From Adlercreutzia faecimuris (GTDB taxonomy: Bacteria; Actinomycetota; Coriobacteriia; Coriobacteriales; Eggerthellaceae): a DNA stretch of 64,000 bases. Shown here in pieces: positions 37,539 to 45,920 of the stretch. The position numbers were made by a program, and so were the translations under genes. Location: positions 310,001-374,000 of the forward strand of contig NZ_JAJMLW010000001.1 of NCBI RefSeq assembly GCF_022669055.1. Reading direction: 5' to 3'. The notes below the pieces were generated by a model. It did not search any database. It worked only from the letters and a program-made list of their open reading frames with translations, and was not told the origin of the DNA. The stretch's first letter is position 1. Each line of letters starts with the position of its first letter.

Positions 37539-39509
37539 ATGGCCACCCTGAAAGACGCCTCCGGCGAGGCGGCCAACAACCAGTACCGCTACCCGCGGCT
37601 GTTCAACCTGGAGATGCTCGCCTTCACGCTGGCGGCGCTCTCAGCGCTGGCCATGCTGTGGACGGTGCTGTCGCCCAACGTGTCGGTCGTGGTGATGATC
37701 GTGGCGGGCATGGTGTTCACCCTGTCCATCGTGACGGTCATCCGCCTGCTGATGGATCCCGACTCGGTGCGTGCCCACCAGTCCGACGACATGCTCCAAC
37801 TGGCCAGCCAGTTCCTCGACCTGATGAAGGAGGGCATGACCCCCTACGCCGCCCAGCGCATCTGCGCGCTGCTGCTGCCGAGCACCGCCGCGGTGGCCGT
37901 CGCCATCACCGACACCGACCGCATCCTGGGCTACGCCGGCTTCCAGGAGGCCGACAACCCGGCCGGCAGCATCATCCGCACCCAGGCCACCCACGAGGCC
38001 ATGGCCGACGCCACCATGCACGTGCTCTACACGGCCGAGGACATCGGGTTCCCGCCTAACGCCACCATCAAGGCCGCCATCATCGTGCCGCTGCTCGTCG
38101 GCGACAAGGTGGAGGGCAGCCTCAAGTTCTACTACCGCAACGGGAAGAAGATCACCGAGACGCAGAAGTCCATCGCCCAGGGGTTCGGTCGCCTGCTGTC
38201 CACCCAGATGGCCGCCGTCGAGATGGAGACGCAGCGCAAGCTGGCCACGTCCATGGAGCTGAAGATGCTCCAGAGCCAGATCAACCCGCATTTCCTGTTC
38301 AACACCATCAACACCATCGCCTCGCTCATCCGCACCGACCCGGCCAAGGCGCGCACGATGCTGCGCGAGTTCGCCGTGTTCTACCGCCGCACGCTGGAGG
38401 ACTCGACCGACCGCATCATGCTCTCGCGCGAGATCGAGCAGACCATGCGCTACTTCTCGTTCGAGGTGGCGCGCTTCGGCGAGGATCGCGTGGCGCTCTA
38501 TGTCGGCGCCGGGCCCGAGCTGCAGGACATGCTGGTGCCGCCGTTCATCATCCAGCCCATCGTCGAGAACGCGGTGAAGCACGCCATGCCGCTGGAGGGG
38601 AAGCTGACCGTGTCGATCCTGGCCGAGGTGGACGGCGACGACGTGGTGGTGGAGGTGCGCGACGACGGCGTGGGCATGAGCGAGCAGGCGTGCCAGAACA
38701 TCATGCACCCCGAGTCGCAGACCGGCTTGGGCATCGCCGTGAAGAACGTGCACGACCGCATGAAGGGCTTCTTCGGGCCCAACGCCTGCATGGAGGTGGA
38801 AAGCGAGCTGGGGAAGGGGACGCGCGTGATGCTGAGGTTCCCCGAGTGCGCGAAGAACCATGCGGCGATGCTGGGCGGCGAGGCGCCGACGGCCGCCGTG
38901 GCCGACGCGGCCGGGGCCGTGGCCGCCGCCGTGGCCGACGTGGCCCCGGTGGCCGTGGCCGACCCGGCGGTCGCGCGTGCCGCGACCCGCGCCCGCGTAG
39001 CCGCCGACGTGTCGGGTGCCGGTGTGGCCCCCGGCACGCCGAGCAGCGCCGCGGCGGGTGCGCCGAGTGGCGCGGGCGCCGCCGGGGCGGGCGCGGCGAG
39101 CGGTGCTGGTGCCGCCGGGGCGGGTGCGCCGAGTGGTGCGCGTGCCGCCGGGGCGGGTGCTATGAGTGGCGCGGGCGCCGCCGGGGCGAGCACGGCGGCT
39201 GCCGCGGGAGGCGCGGGGGCCGGCATGGCCGGGGCGGCCGTGATGCCGCCGGCGCGCGCGGCGGACGACGATCCGCTGCCCGTGGGACGCATCCGCGTGG
39301 TGGAGGGCCGGGTGGCGCGCTCGCGCCGCGTCGCCGAGGAGTCCGCGGAGACGGAGGGCGGCGCCGACGTGCTCGTCCGCGGCATCCAGGGCATCGAGGA
39401 CGTGGAGGCGCAGGTGGCCGCCCGCATCGCCGAGGGCCGCGCCGCCGCGCGCAAGCCCAAGCTCGTCTGGCCCGACGACGCCGACGACCCCCAAGAAGCC
39501 GGCGCCTAG
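37539..39509 (+). CDS. LytS/YehU-type sensor histidine kinase with long Ala/Gly tail
   Basis: A 656-residue kinase with two N-terminal membrane helices (about 28-70), a GAF-like sensor domain (about 85-225), a His_kinase domain with QINPHFLFNTINTI (phosphorylated His near 251) and a HATPase domain to about 450. The remaining 200 residues are Ala/Gly/Pro-rich and contain a four-copy 11-residue repeat (508-551). Members of this family regulate murein hydrolases or nutrient uptake through LytTR-type regulators; none is adjacent, so the partner is elsewhere. GAGGAG precedes the ATG. Confidence 0.88.
   Translation: MATLKDASGEAANNQYRYPRLFNLEMLAFTLAALSALAMLWTVLSPNVSVVVMIVAGMVFTLSIVTVIRLLMDPDSVRAHQSDDMLQLASQFLDLMKEGMTPYAAQRICALLLPSTAAVAVAITDTDRILGYAGFQEADNPAGSIIRTQATHEAMADATMHVLYTAEDIGFPPNATIKAAIIVPLLVGDKVEGSLKFYYRNGKKITETQKSIAQGFGRLLSTQMAAVEMETQRKLATSMELKMLQSQINPHFLFNTINTIASLIRTDPAKARTMLREFAVFYRRTLEDSTDRIMLSREIEQTMRYFSFEVARFGEDRVALYVGAGPELQDMLVPPFIIQPIVENAVKHAMPLEGKLTVSILAEVDGDDVVVEVRDDGVGMSEQACQNIMHPESQTGLGIAVKNVHDRMKGFFGPNACMEVESELGKGTRVMLRFPECAKNHAAMLGGEAPTAAVADAAGAVAAAVADVAPVAVADPAVARAATRARVAADVSGAGVAPGTPSSAAAGAPSGAGAAGAGAASGAGAAGAGAPSGARAAGAGAMSGAGAAGASTAAAAGGAGAGMAGAAVMPPARAADDDPLPVGRIRVVEGRVARSRRVAEESAETEGGADVLVRGIQGIEDVEAQVAARIAEGRAAARKPKLVWPDDADDPQEAGA
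39060..39191 (+). repeat. 33-bp tandem repeat, four copies, inside the kinase tail
   Basis: Units at 39060, 39093, 39126 and 39159 encode APSGAGAAGAG with small changes. Such repeats can expand and contract by slippage. Confidence 0.85.
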
Positions 39510-39548
39510 CGCCTTCGCGTCTGCCCCCCTCGCAAGCGCGCCGGGGGC

Positions 39549-39643
39549 TTGCCGGGTCGTGACGGATATCGCGCGCATCGGTAGCGCCCTCCTGCTCGTG
39601 CGAGCCCCTCCGGGGCGCCGCGCAAAATGTTTCACGTGAAACA
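39549..39643 (-). repeat. parS-headed dispersed element, copy B
   Basis: Inverted copy of the element at 24271-24364, with an intact parS at its head (39628-39643). Shared blocks on the minus strand: GCTCGCACGAG, GGAG, GCTACCGATGCGCGCG and CCGGCAA. Lengths are 94 and 95 bp. Confidence 0.7.
39628..39643. other. parS: parS-like site 13, exact
   Basis: TGTTTCACGTGAAACA, first site after a 15-kb parS-free stretch. Part of element copy B. Confidence 0.85.
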
Positions 39644-39878
39644 TTCCCGCGCCGCGCGCGGACGCGAGGGCCCGTGTCGCACTCGCGTGCGAGGATCCCG
39701 CGTCGCGCGCCCGCCCCTCTCCCTCTTCCTCCTCTTCCCTCTCTTCCCTTCCTTCTCTTGTGCGGCATTCCTACGGGATATTCACGGAGACTCTGTGCGC
39801 AGCTTGCGTTCTCCCTGGTAAATGCTATTCTCGCCGGGAAATATACGGAACGGGCGAGCGCCTGCGGAAGGAGTTTCC
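39644..39878. other. Gap upstream of the ferredoxin-like gene
   Basis: Contains a pyrimidine-rich run (39710-39765) and the AAGGAG of the next gene. A promoter should be here (TTGCGT at 39804-39809, possible -10 TAAATG at 39829-39834 or TATTCT at 39836-39841), but spacing is poor. Confidence 0.4.
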
Positions 39879-40673
39879 ATGATTAGAAGGATCATCGAAA
39901 TAGACGAGGAGAAGTGCACGGGCTGCCGCCTGTGCGTGGATGCGTGCCACGAGGGTGCCATCGGGATGGTCGACGGGAAGGCGCGGCTGCTGCGCGACGA
40001 CTACTGCGACGGGCTGGGCGACTGCCTACCCGCGTGCCCGACCGACGCCATCACCTTCATCGAGCGCGAGGCCGACGCCTACGACGAGGCCGCGGTCGTC
40101 GCGCACCTGGCCGCGCGCCAGGCGGCCGAGCTGCGCGTCGAGGACGCCGCCGATGCCGCGTCCGCCCGACCGGCTGCGGGCGGCTGCCCCGGGTCGCGCG
40201 CCCGCGAGCTGGGCGGCGGCATGGGCGCCTCCCCGTCTGCGCCGGCGGCCTCCGAGCGTGTGGTCGCCGTCCCGGCCGAGGCGACGGGCTTCCAGCTCGA
40301 CCAGCTGCCGAGTCGCCTCATGCAGTGGCCCGCCCAGATCAAGCTGGTGCCCGTCCAGGCGCCGTACTACGAGGGCCGCGGCCTGCTCATCGCCGCCGAC
40401 TGCACCGCGTTCGCCTGCGCGTCCTTCCACGAGCGCCTCATGCGCGGCAAGGTGACCATCATCGGCTGCCCCAAGCTGGACGAGGGCAGCTACGTCGACA
40501 AGCTGGCCGCCATCATCGAGGCCAACCTCATCACCAGCGTCACGGTGGCGCGCATGGAGGTCCCGTGCTGCGGCGGCCTGGAGCGCGCGGCGGCCGAGGC
40601 GCTGGCGCGCAGCGGGAAGGACCTGCCGTTCGAGGTGGTCACGTTCTCCGTGAACGGGGATGTCCTGGCCTGA
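39879..40673 (+). CDS. Ferredoxin-like protein with C-terminal accessory domain
   Basis: A 264-residue protein with an N-terminal dicluster-like domain: C13-C16-C19-C23 (CTGCRLCVDAC), then CDGLGDCLPACP, which has three cysteines in a form seen in a family of anaerobe proteins often near the hybrid-cluster protein gene. A 60-residue Ala/Pro/Ser-rich linker leads to a C-terminal domain with conserved-looking cysteines (AADCTAFACASFHE, IIGCPKLD, MEVPCCGG). It probably transfers electrons to an unknown partner. AAGGAG precedes the ATG at 39879. No hcp gene is adjacent. Confidence 0.82.
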   Translation: MIRRIIEIDEEKCTGCRLCVDACHEGAIGMVDGKARLLRDDYCDGLGDCLPACPTDAITFIEREADAYDEAAVVAHLAARQAAELRVEDAADAASARPAAGGCPGSRARELGGGMGASPSAPAASERVVAVPAEATGFQLDQLPSRLMQWPAQIKLVPVQAPYYEGRGLLIAADCTAFACASFHERLMRGKVTIIGCPKLDEGSYVDKLAAIIEANLITSVTVARMEVPCCGGLERAAAEALARSGKDLPFEVVTFSVNGDVLA

Positions 40674-40766
40674 TTAAGCCCCCTGCCGCCCAAGACGGTC
40701 ATGGACAAGGAACCGCCGGTTGGCTATGATTTTCGGAGGTTTGTCATCCCATAGAGTGGAGCATCT

Positions 40767-42131
40767 GTGTCCTCATTCCTGTCCTCGCTCAACCTCTCGC
40801 CGTTCGCGCTGGTGGCCATCGGCCTGCTCGTGCTGGCCGTCATCATCGTCATCCTGGTGGGGTGGATCATCGCCATCGACCGGCGCACCCGTGGCGTGGT
40901 CGACGGGCTCGAGGTCGAGCGCCGCAAGGTGGCGGAGATGCAGGTGATAGTGAGCCAGCGCGTCGCCCAGGGCGGCGGCCCCCGTCGCGGGGCCGGGCGG
41001 CCCGGGCCGGGCGGAGCGGGTGGCCCGGGAGCGGGCGCCGGTCGTGGTGCGCCGGGCGGCGCCCCGGGCCGCGGGCAGCAGAACCCCGGCGCGGCGCGCG
41101 TGGGCGTGCCCCAGAACGCCGAGATGGGCTCGCATCGCGTTCGCGCGGCCCAGCCGGCGGCGGGTGCGGGCGCTGTCGGGATGCCGGGTGCCGGCGCTGG
41201 GGCGCGCGGCGCCGGCGCGGCGGGTGGTGCTGCCGGGCGTCCTGCGGGACAGCCGAGCCCCGCGGCCGAGGAGGAGCAGGCCTTCGCCGCCTGGGTGCAG
41301 GAGCGTGCCCAGGCCATGGAGCAGGGGAGGAAGCGCCCCCTGCGCGGCCGTGCCCCGCGCGATGCCCAGAGCGCACATGAGATAAGCGTTCCCCGCGGCA
41401 TGGACAAGACCGGCGGGGTTCCCATGGAGCAGTGGACGGGGCCGGTGGGTCGCGGCGCCCGCGGCCAGCGCGGCCAGGTGGCCCGCCAGGCCACGGCGGC
41501 CGCCCAGGCCCAGGCGCGCCAGGCCGCGGCGCAGGGCGCGGCCGCGGGGGATCCCCGCGTGGCCCGTCGCGGCGCCCAGGCGGGCGATCCCCGTGCCAGC
41601 CGGCAGGGCGGGCAGCAGGATGCGGCCCGCATGCAGGCGCAGGCGGGCCGCTCCGGCCAGCCCCAGCGCGAGGGCGGCCGCCCGGGACGCGACCCGCGGG
41701 CCGGCCATCCGGCTGGCGACGGACGCGGAGGCCAGCGGGCCGCGCAGGCGGCGGGCGACTCGCGTGCCCAGCGTGCCGCGCAGGCAGCCCGGGCTCCCCG
41801 CGCCGGCGATGCGCGACCCTGGCAGAACCCCCGCGCGAACGGCCGCCAGTCGTCGCAGCCCCGCGGCGGGCGCGGCGGCAACCCCGCAAACTCGGGCTAC
41901 GTGCAGGTGGACGCCTCTGTGGCGCGCCAGCCCCACAGCTACGCGCAGGGCAACCCGTCCTCGCCGCTGCAGCCCCGTGCCGGCCACCGCCCAATGACCC
42001 AGCCGAACGCCGCCGCGCGTCCGGTCGACGAGGAGCCCATCCCCGTCCAGGTGGAGGCCGCCTCGTCCACGGGCCTCTTCCGCCACAAGAAGAAGGCCGC
42101 CGAATCCCCCCGCGGCAAGCACGCCCGCTAG
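40767..42131 (+). CDS. Membrane protein with very long disordered tail
   Basis: A 454-residue protein of unknown function. One membrane helix (ALVAIGLLVLAVIIVILVGWIIAI) near the start is followed by a short helix (VEVERRKVAEMQVIVSQR-like, about 45-68) and about 380 residues rich in Ala, Gly, Arg, Gln and Pro with many RGG- or RQG-like words. The tail is strongly basic and would lie in the cytoplasm, where it could bind nucleic acid or peptidoglycan precursors, but this is inference. A short Lys/Arg end (RHKKKAAESPRGKHAR) closes it. GTG start with GTGGAG upstream. Confidence 0.7.
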   Translation: MSSFLSSLNLSPFALVAIGLLVLAVIIVILVGWIIAIDRRTRGVVDGLEVERRKVAEMQVIVSQRVAQGGGPRRGAGRPGPGGAGGPGAGAGRGAPGGAPGRGQQNPGAARVGVPQNAEMGSHRVRAAQPAAGAGAVGMPGAGAGARGAGAAGGAAGRPAGQPSPAAEEEQAFAAWVQERAQAMEQGRKRPLRGRAPRDAQSAHEISVPRGMDKTGGVPMEQWTGPVGRGARGQRGQVARQATAAAQAQARQAAAQGAAAGDPRVARRGAQAGDPRASRQGGQQDAARMQAQAGRSGQPQREGGRPGRDPRAGHPAGDGRGGQRAAQAAGDSRAQRAAQAARAPRAGDARPWQNPRANGRQSSQPRGGRGGNPANSGYVQVDASVARQPHSYAQGNPSSPLQPRAGHRPMTQPNAAARPVDEEPIPVQVEAASSTGLFRHKKKAAESPRGKHAR

Positions 42132-42273
42132 TCCGCCGCCCGGCACCGGGCGACCCGGGCGCCGCTCCGCGCGTCGCCTCAAGCGTCGCCTCGAAGGCTC
42201 GAAGGCTCGTCGCGCAAATCCCGATACGCAAGAAGGCCCCGCCCAACTCAGGCGAGCCTTTGCATGCGCGGAA
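42132..42273. other. Gap after the disordered-tail protein
   Basis: GC-rich with short tandem words (GCGTCGCCTC, CGAAGGCTCG). No gene seen. Confidence 0.4.
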
Positions 42274-42289
42274 TGTTTCACGTGAAACA
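42274..42289. other. parS: parS-like site 14, exact
   Basis: TGTTTCACGTGAAACA inside a longer imperfect palindrome that begins GCATGCGCGGA and ends TCCGCATGC. Confidence 0.85.
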
Positions 42290-42317
42290 CTCCGCATGCC
42301 GTGCCGCTCGTGCCCTT

Positions 42318-42585
42318 GCGAGCGCCCGCGCTTGCGTCCCGCGGCGACCACGCTTGCGTCCCCCGGCACCCGCACTTGCGTCCCGCGGTGGACGCGGTGT
42401 CCGTGTTCCCTTTGTCGTGCGAGATTGCTCGAACCCTCTACTTTGTCGCAATGTCACGCACAATCGCACAAATGTTTCACGTGAAACATTTCGCGCGCTG
42501 CGCTGCTATCGCCCGCGCGAGCGCTCGCGCTTGCGTTCCGCGGCGCCCGCGCCCTCGCGAGCGCCCGCGCTTGCTCCCCGCGGCG
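42318..42585 (+). repeat. Dispersed 29-bp GC-rich repeat, three full and two partial copies
   Basis: Full copies at 42318-42346, 42517-42545 and 42557-42585 share GCGAGCGC...CTTGC...CCGCGGCG; partial copies lie at 42349-42370 and 42371-42391. A parS-like site sits between the groups. No protein is encoded. Confidence 0.6.
42473..42488. other. parS: parS-like site 15, exact
   Basis: TGTTTCACGTGAAACA, extended to AATGTTTCACGTGAAACATT, within the repeat-rich gap upstream of the response regulator. Confidence 0.85.
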
Positions 42586-42645
42586 CTCGCGTGGGCGTTC
42601 CCCGCTGTGCCGGTGCCGCTGGCTCGGCCGGGAGGGCCGCCGACC

Positions 42646-42678
42646 TTGACCGGGGGGGGGGCGCCTGTTTGCTATCAT
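42646..42678 (+). promoter_or_regulatory. Candidate promoter with a ten-G tract in its spacer
   Basis: TTGACC (42646-42651), a 21-bp spacer that begins with ten G residues (42652-42661), then TATCAT (42673-42678), 34 bp before the response regulator ATG. The spacer is longer than the ideal 17 bp. Confidence 0.5.
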
Positions 42679-42712
42679 CAGGGGCGGCCCCGAAGAGATG
42701 AGGGAGAGAACC

Positions 42713-43585
42713 ATGACCCAGGCCGTCGGCGTCCCGCGCGCCCGCATTCTGCTTATCGAGGACGACGCCTCCATCAACGAGATCGTCGCCGACCACCTGG
42801 CGCGCCGCGGCTTCGGCTGCACGCGCGCGTTCTCGGGAACCGAGGCGCGGCTGCTGCTGGAACGCGACCGCTTCGACCTGGTGGTGACCGACCTCATGCT
42901 GCCGGGGATGCCGGGCGATGAGCTGGTGGCGCTCATCCGCGCGTCGGACGCGGCGACGCCCATCATCGTCGTGTCGGCGCGCACCGCCCCGGCCGACAAG
43001 GTCGACCTGCTCAAGCTGGGCGCGGACGACTACCTCTCCAAGCCCTTCGACCTCGACGAGCTGTCCGCGCGCATCGAGGTGCAGCTGCGCCACCGCGCCG
43101 CGCGCTGCGAGGCCGCCGCGCGCGCCGCCGGGGAGGGCGCCCCCGGCGTGTCCGCGACGCCTGCGACCGGCGCCCCCGCCGCGTCTGCGACGCTCGGCTT
43201 CTTCGCCCCCGCCGCGTCTGCGCCTGTCGGCGGCGCTGCCCCGTCCGCTGCGGGGCGCTCCGCCGCGCCCGCCCCCGTCGCCGACGGCCGCATCCTGCGC
43301 CTCGGCCGCTGGCAGGTCGACCGCGCCGCGCGCACGCTCGAGGTCGATGGCGCCGACGTGCCCCTCACGCGCACCGAGTTCAACATCCTGGAGCTGCTCG
43401 CCAGCCATCCCAAACGCGTCTTCACCAAGCAGGAGCTGTTCGAGACGGTCTGGGGCGAGCCCTACGCCACCGAGGACAGCACCGTCAACGTCCACGTCTC
43501 CAACCTGCGCCACAAGCTGCGGCCTTCCGGCACCGACGCCTACATCCAGACCGTCTGGGGTCTCGGCTTCAAGATCACGCTCTAG
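42713..43585 (+). CDS. OmpR-family response regulator
   Basis: A 290-residue regulator. The receiver domain (residues 10-125) has the acidic pair EDD, phosphorylated Asp in VVTDLMLPGMP and KPFDLDEL. A winged-helix domain (about 200-290) ends VWGLGFKI. Between them is an unusually long Ala/Pro/Gly linker of about 70 residues. With the ABC transporter and kinase that follow it forms a cell-envelope stress module of the type that senses antimicrobial peptides. A candidate recognition repeat lies before the ABC gene. GAGGGAGAG precedes the ATG at 42713. Confidence 0.9.
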   Translation: MTQAVGVPRARILLIEDDASINEIVADHLARRGFGCTRAFSGTEARLLLERDRFDLVVTDLMLPGMPGDELVALIRASDAATPIIVVSARTAPADKVDLLKLGADDYLSKPFDLDELSARIEVQLRHRAARCEAAARAAGEGAPGVSATPATGAPAASATLGFFAPAASAPVGGAAPSAAGRSAAPAPVADGRILRLGRWQVDRAARTLEVDGADVPLTRTEFNILELLASHPKRVFTKQELFETVWGEPYATEDSTVNVHVSNLRHKLRPSGTDAYIQTVWGLGFKITL

Positions 43586-43622
43586 GAGCCCGCTCGCGGA
43601 AATCGCGGTCGACTGCGCCGAG

Positions 43623-43638
43623 TGTTTCACGTGAAACA
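43623..43638. other. parS: parS-like site 16, exact
   Basis: TGTTTCACGTGAAACA, 38 bp after the response-regulator stop. Head of element copy C. Confidence 0.85.
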
Positions 43639-43730
43639 CTCGGTGGGGAAGGGGTGGTTGCGCGAGGGGAGGCTCGCCCGAACCGGAGAGCGCTACCGCT
43701 GCGCGCGGCGGCCGTCACGGGCGCGGCGGC
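43623..43730 (+). repeat. parS-headed dispersed element, copy C
   Basis: Third copy of the element, with an intact parS, then GCGAGGGGAGGCTCGC, CCGGAGAGCGCTACCG and TGCGCGCGGCG as in copies A and B. About 13 bp longer in its first part. Confidence 0.65.
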
Positions 43731-43743
43731 CCTTCGATCCTCA

Positions 43744-43777
43744 AGGTTTCTTAATGATTACCCACGAGGTTCTTAAT
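43744..43777 (+). promoter_or_regulatory. Direct repeat, probable response-regulator binding site
   Basis: TTCTTAAT at 43748-43755 and 43770-43777, 22 bp apart, each preceded by AGG. Two helical turns between half-sites is the spacing used by OmpR-type regulators. A GATACT -10 candidate is about 10 bp downstream (43788-43793). Confidence 0.55.
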
Positions 43778-43825
43778 TTCTCTCGGCGATACTCGTTAGG
43801 GTAAGAGGTAGGCGAGAGGAGAGGC

Positions 43826-44764
43826 ATGAGCGTGATCGAGGTGCGCGGCCTGGCCAAGGAGTACCGCGGCCGGCGCGTGGTCGACCGGTTCGACATGACC
43901 GTCGCGCGGGGCGACATCTACGGGTTCGTCGGGAAGAACGGCGCGGGCAAGTCAACCGTCATGAAGATGATCTGCGGCGTGGTGACGCCCACGGCCGGCG
44001 AGGTGCGGCTGTTCGCGGACGAGGCGCCCGTCGGCGAGGCGGCCACCGGCGTGGCGACGAACGACCTGGGGCGCCGCGTGGGCGCGCTCATCGAGGAACC
44101 GGCGTTGCTTCCCAACCTGTCCGCCTACGACAACCTGATGGCCAAGGCGCTCGCCATCGGCATCGTGGACGCGCCCGAGCGCTGCCACGAGGTGCTGCGC
44201 CTGGTGGGCCTCGACTACGCCGAGCGCAAGAAGGCCCGGGGTCTCTCGCTCGGCATGAAGCAGCGGCTCGGGCTGGCCCTGGCGCTGCTGGGCAGCCCCG
44301 ACGTGCTGCTGCTCGACGAGCCGTTCAACGGCTTGGATCCCGAGGGCACGCGATCCCTGCGCAAGCTGCTCGTGCGCCTGAACGAGGTGTTCGGCGTCAC
44401 CATGGTGGTCAGCTCGCACGTGCTCGACCAGCTCGACCGCATGGCCACGCGCTACGGCGTCATCGCCGACGGCACGATGGTGCGCGAGATGACGGCCGAG
44501 CAGGTGCAGGCGGAATGCGGCGAGAGCCTGCGCGTGCGCACGACCGATCCGGCGCGCACCCTGGCGTGGCTCCAGGAGGCGCTGCCCGCGGCGACCTACC
44601 GCGTCGAGCCCGACCAGGCCATCATCGTGTCCGGCGACTACGACACCGAGGCCGTGGCCCAGGCGCTCAAGGCGACGGGCCAGGTCATCTTGGAGTTCTC
44701 GCCCCGCCGGCGCGACCTGGAGGAGTATTTCGTCGAGCTGATGGAGGGGAGGCACCGTGCTTAA
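43826..44764 (+). CDS. ABC transporter ATP-binding protein
   Basis: A 312-residue ATPase of the bacitracin or lantibiotic-immunity type. Walker A GKNGAGKST, signature LSLGMKQRLGLALAL, Walker B VLLLDEPFNGLDP and switch histidine SSH are intact. The C-terminal 90 residues are an accessory domain as in BcrA-like proteins. The downstream permease gene overlaps it by 8 bp. It probably expels or transports a peptide antibiotic from the membrane. Confidence 0.92.
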   Translation: MSVIEVRGLAKEYRGRRVVDRFDMTVARGDIYGFVGKNGAGKSTVMKMICGVVTPTAGEVRLFADEAPVGEAATGVATNDLGRRVGALIEEPALLPNLSAYDNLMAKALAIGIVDAPERCHEVLRLVGLDYAERKKARGLSLGMKQRLGLALALLGSPDVLLLDEPFNGLDPEGTRSLRKLLVRLNEVFGVTMVVSSHVLDQLDRMATRYGVIADGTMVREMTAEQVQAECGESLRVRTTDPARTLAWLQEALPAATYRVEPDQAIIVSGDYDTEAVAQALKATGQVILEFSPRRRDLEEYFVELMEGRHRA

Positions 44765-45755
44765 CCTGCTGAGATCCGACCTGTTCCGCCTCATCCGCGG
44801 CAAGGCGCTGTGGGTTATGACGGCGGTGCTGGTGGCATGCATGGCCCTGTCGGCCGCGATGCTGAACTGGGTGTCGCAGCCGGAGTTCCTGGCGTTCTAC
44901 GCCCAAACCGAGCAGATGACGGCTGACGAGGTGCGCGACGAGATGCGCTTCGAGGAAACGTCCACGGGCCTCGTCACCGTCGGCGCAGACGACGGCGCCG
45001 TCCTCGGCGCGAGTCCCGACGGCACGCTCGTCGCAGTGGCCGGCGCGGCGCCCACGCCCGAGGACTTCGAGGCGGTGACGGCCGAGATGCGCCGGTTCTC
45101 CGGCGTGACGGCCCTGTTCGGCTCGTTCATGGCCGGCGGCCTGCTCCTCGTCGTCACATCGCTGATCACGGCGCTGTTCCTCGCGTCCGACTTCGAGACG
45201 CGCTTCGTTCGCAACCTCCCGATGGGCCGCCGCGGCCGCACGGCCTACTACGTCGAGAAGCTGCTGCTGGTCGCGCTGGTGGCGCTCTGGTTCCTGGCGG
45301 TGCTGGCGACGTCGTGCGCGGCCTCCTTCGCGGTGGCGGGCTTCAGCTTCCCGCTTTCGGAGGGCATCGGCGGCCTGCTGGCGTGGCTGCTGCTGACGTG
45401 GATGGCGGCCACGGCCTACGGGTGGCTGACCGCGCTCACCGTGTGGGTCACGCGCAGCAAGGGCGCCGCCATCGCCGAGGCGCTCGTGGTGTCGTCCACC
45501 TTCCTCGCGGCGCTGGTCATCCAGCTGCTGGGGTACTTCGCGCGTGTGATCCCCTGGCTGGGGGCCGTGCCGGAATGGCTGCCCTCGAGCGCCGTGGAGA
45601 TGCTGGGCCGCGGCGCCGATGCCCTGGCCGCGCCCGGTGGCGCCCTCGGCTTCGCCGGCGTCTCGGGCGGCGCGTCGGCGCTGCTGGTGCTGGCGCTGTG
45701 GCTGGCTGTCTGCGCGACGGTGGCGCTGGCTGCCTGTCGCAGACGCGACCTGTAG
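44757..45755 (+). CDS. ABC transporter permease
   Basis: A 332-residue membrane subunit with about six helices. The first helix is followed by a loop of about 80 residues outside, and the rest are packed in the C-terminal two-thirds. It starts with GTG inside the end of the ATPase gene, so the pair is translationally coupled. It resembles single-chain permeases that partner BcrA-like ATPases. The substrate is not known. Confidence 0.85.
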   Translation: MLNLLRSDLFRLIRGKALWVMTAVLVACMALSAAMLNWVSQPEFLAFYAQTEQMTADEVRDEMRFEETSTGLVTVGADDGAVLGASPDGTLVAVAGAAPTPEDFEAVTAEMRRFSGVTALFGSFMAGGLLLVVTSLITALFLASDFETRFVRNLPMGRRGRTAYYVEKLLLVALVALWFLAVLATSCAASFAVAGFSFPLSEGIGGLLAWLLLTWMAATAYGWLTALTVWVTRSKGAAIAEALVVSSTFLAALVIQLLGYFARVIPWLGAVPEWLPSSAVEMLGRGADALAAPGGALGFAGVSGGASALLVLALWLAVCATVALAACRRRDL

Positions 45756-45806
45756 AATAGGGAAGGGAAGCGGTCGTCCCGCATGAACGCCGGGAACAGG
45801 GGCAGA

Positions 45807-45822
45807 TGTTTCACGTGAAACA
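45807..45822. other. parS: parS-like site 17, exact
   Basis: TGTTTCACGTGAAACA between the permease and the histidine kinase of the same module. Confidence 0.85.
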
Positions 45823-45920
45823 TCGCGAGCCGCCAGGCGCTTGCGCGCGGGTCGCGAGGCGCGGCGGCACGGCGCGTCGTGGCGCGCGCGGGATGCGGCG
45901 GATGATGGGGGAGGTGGCGG

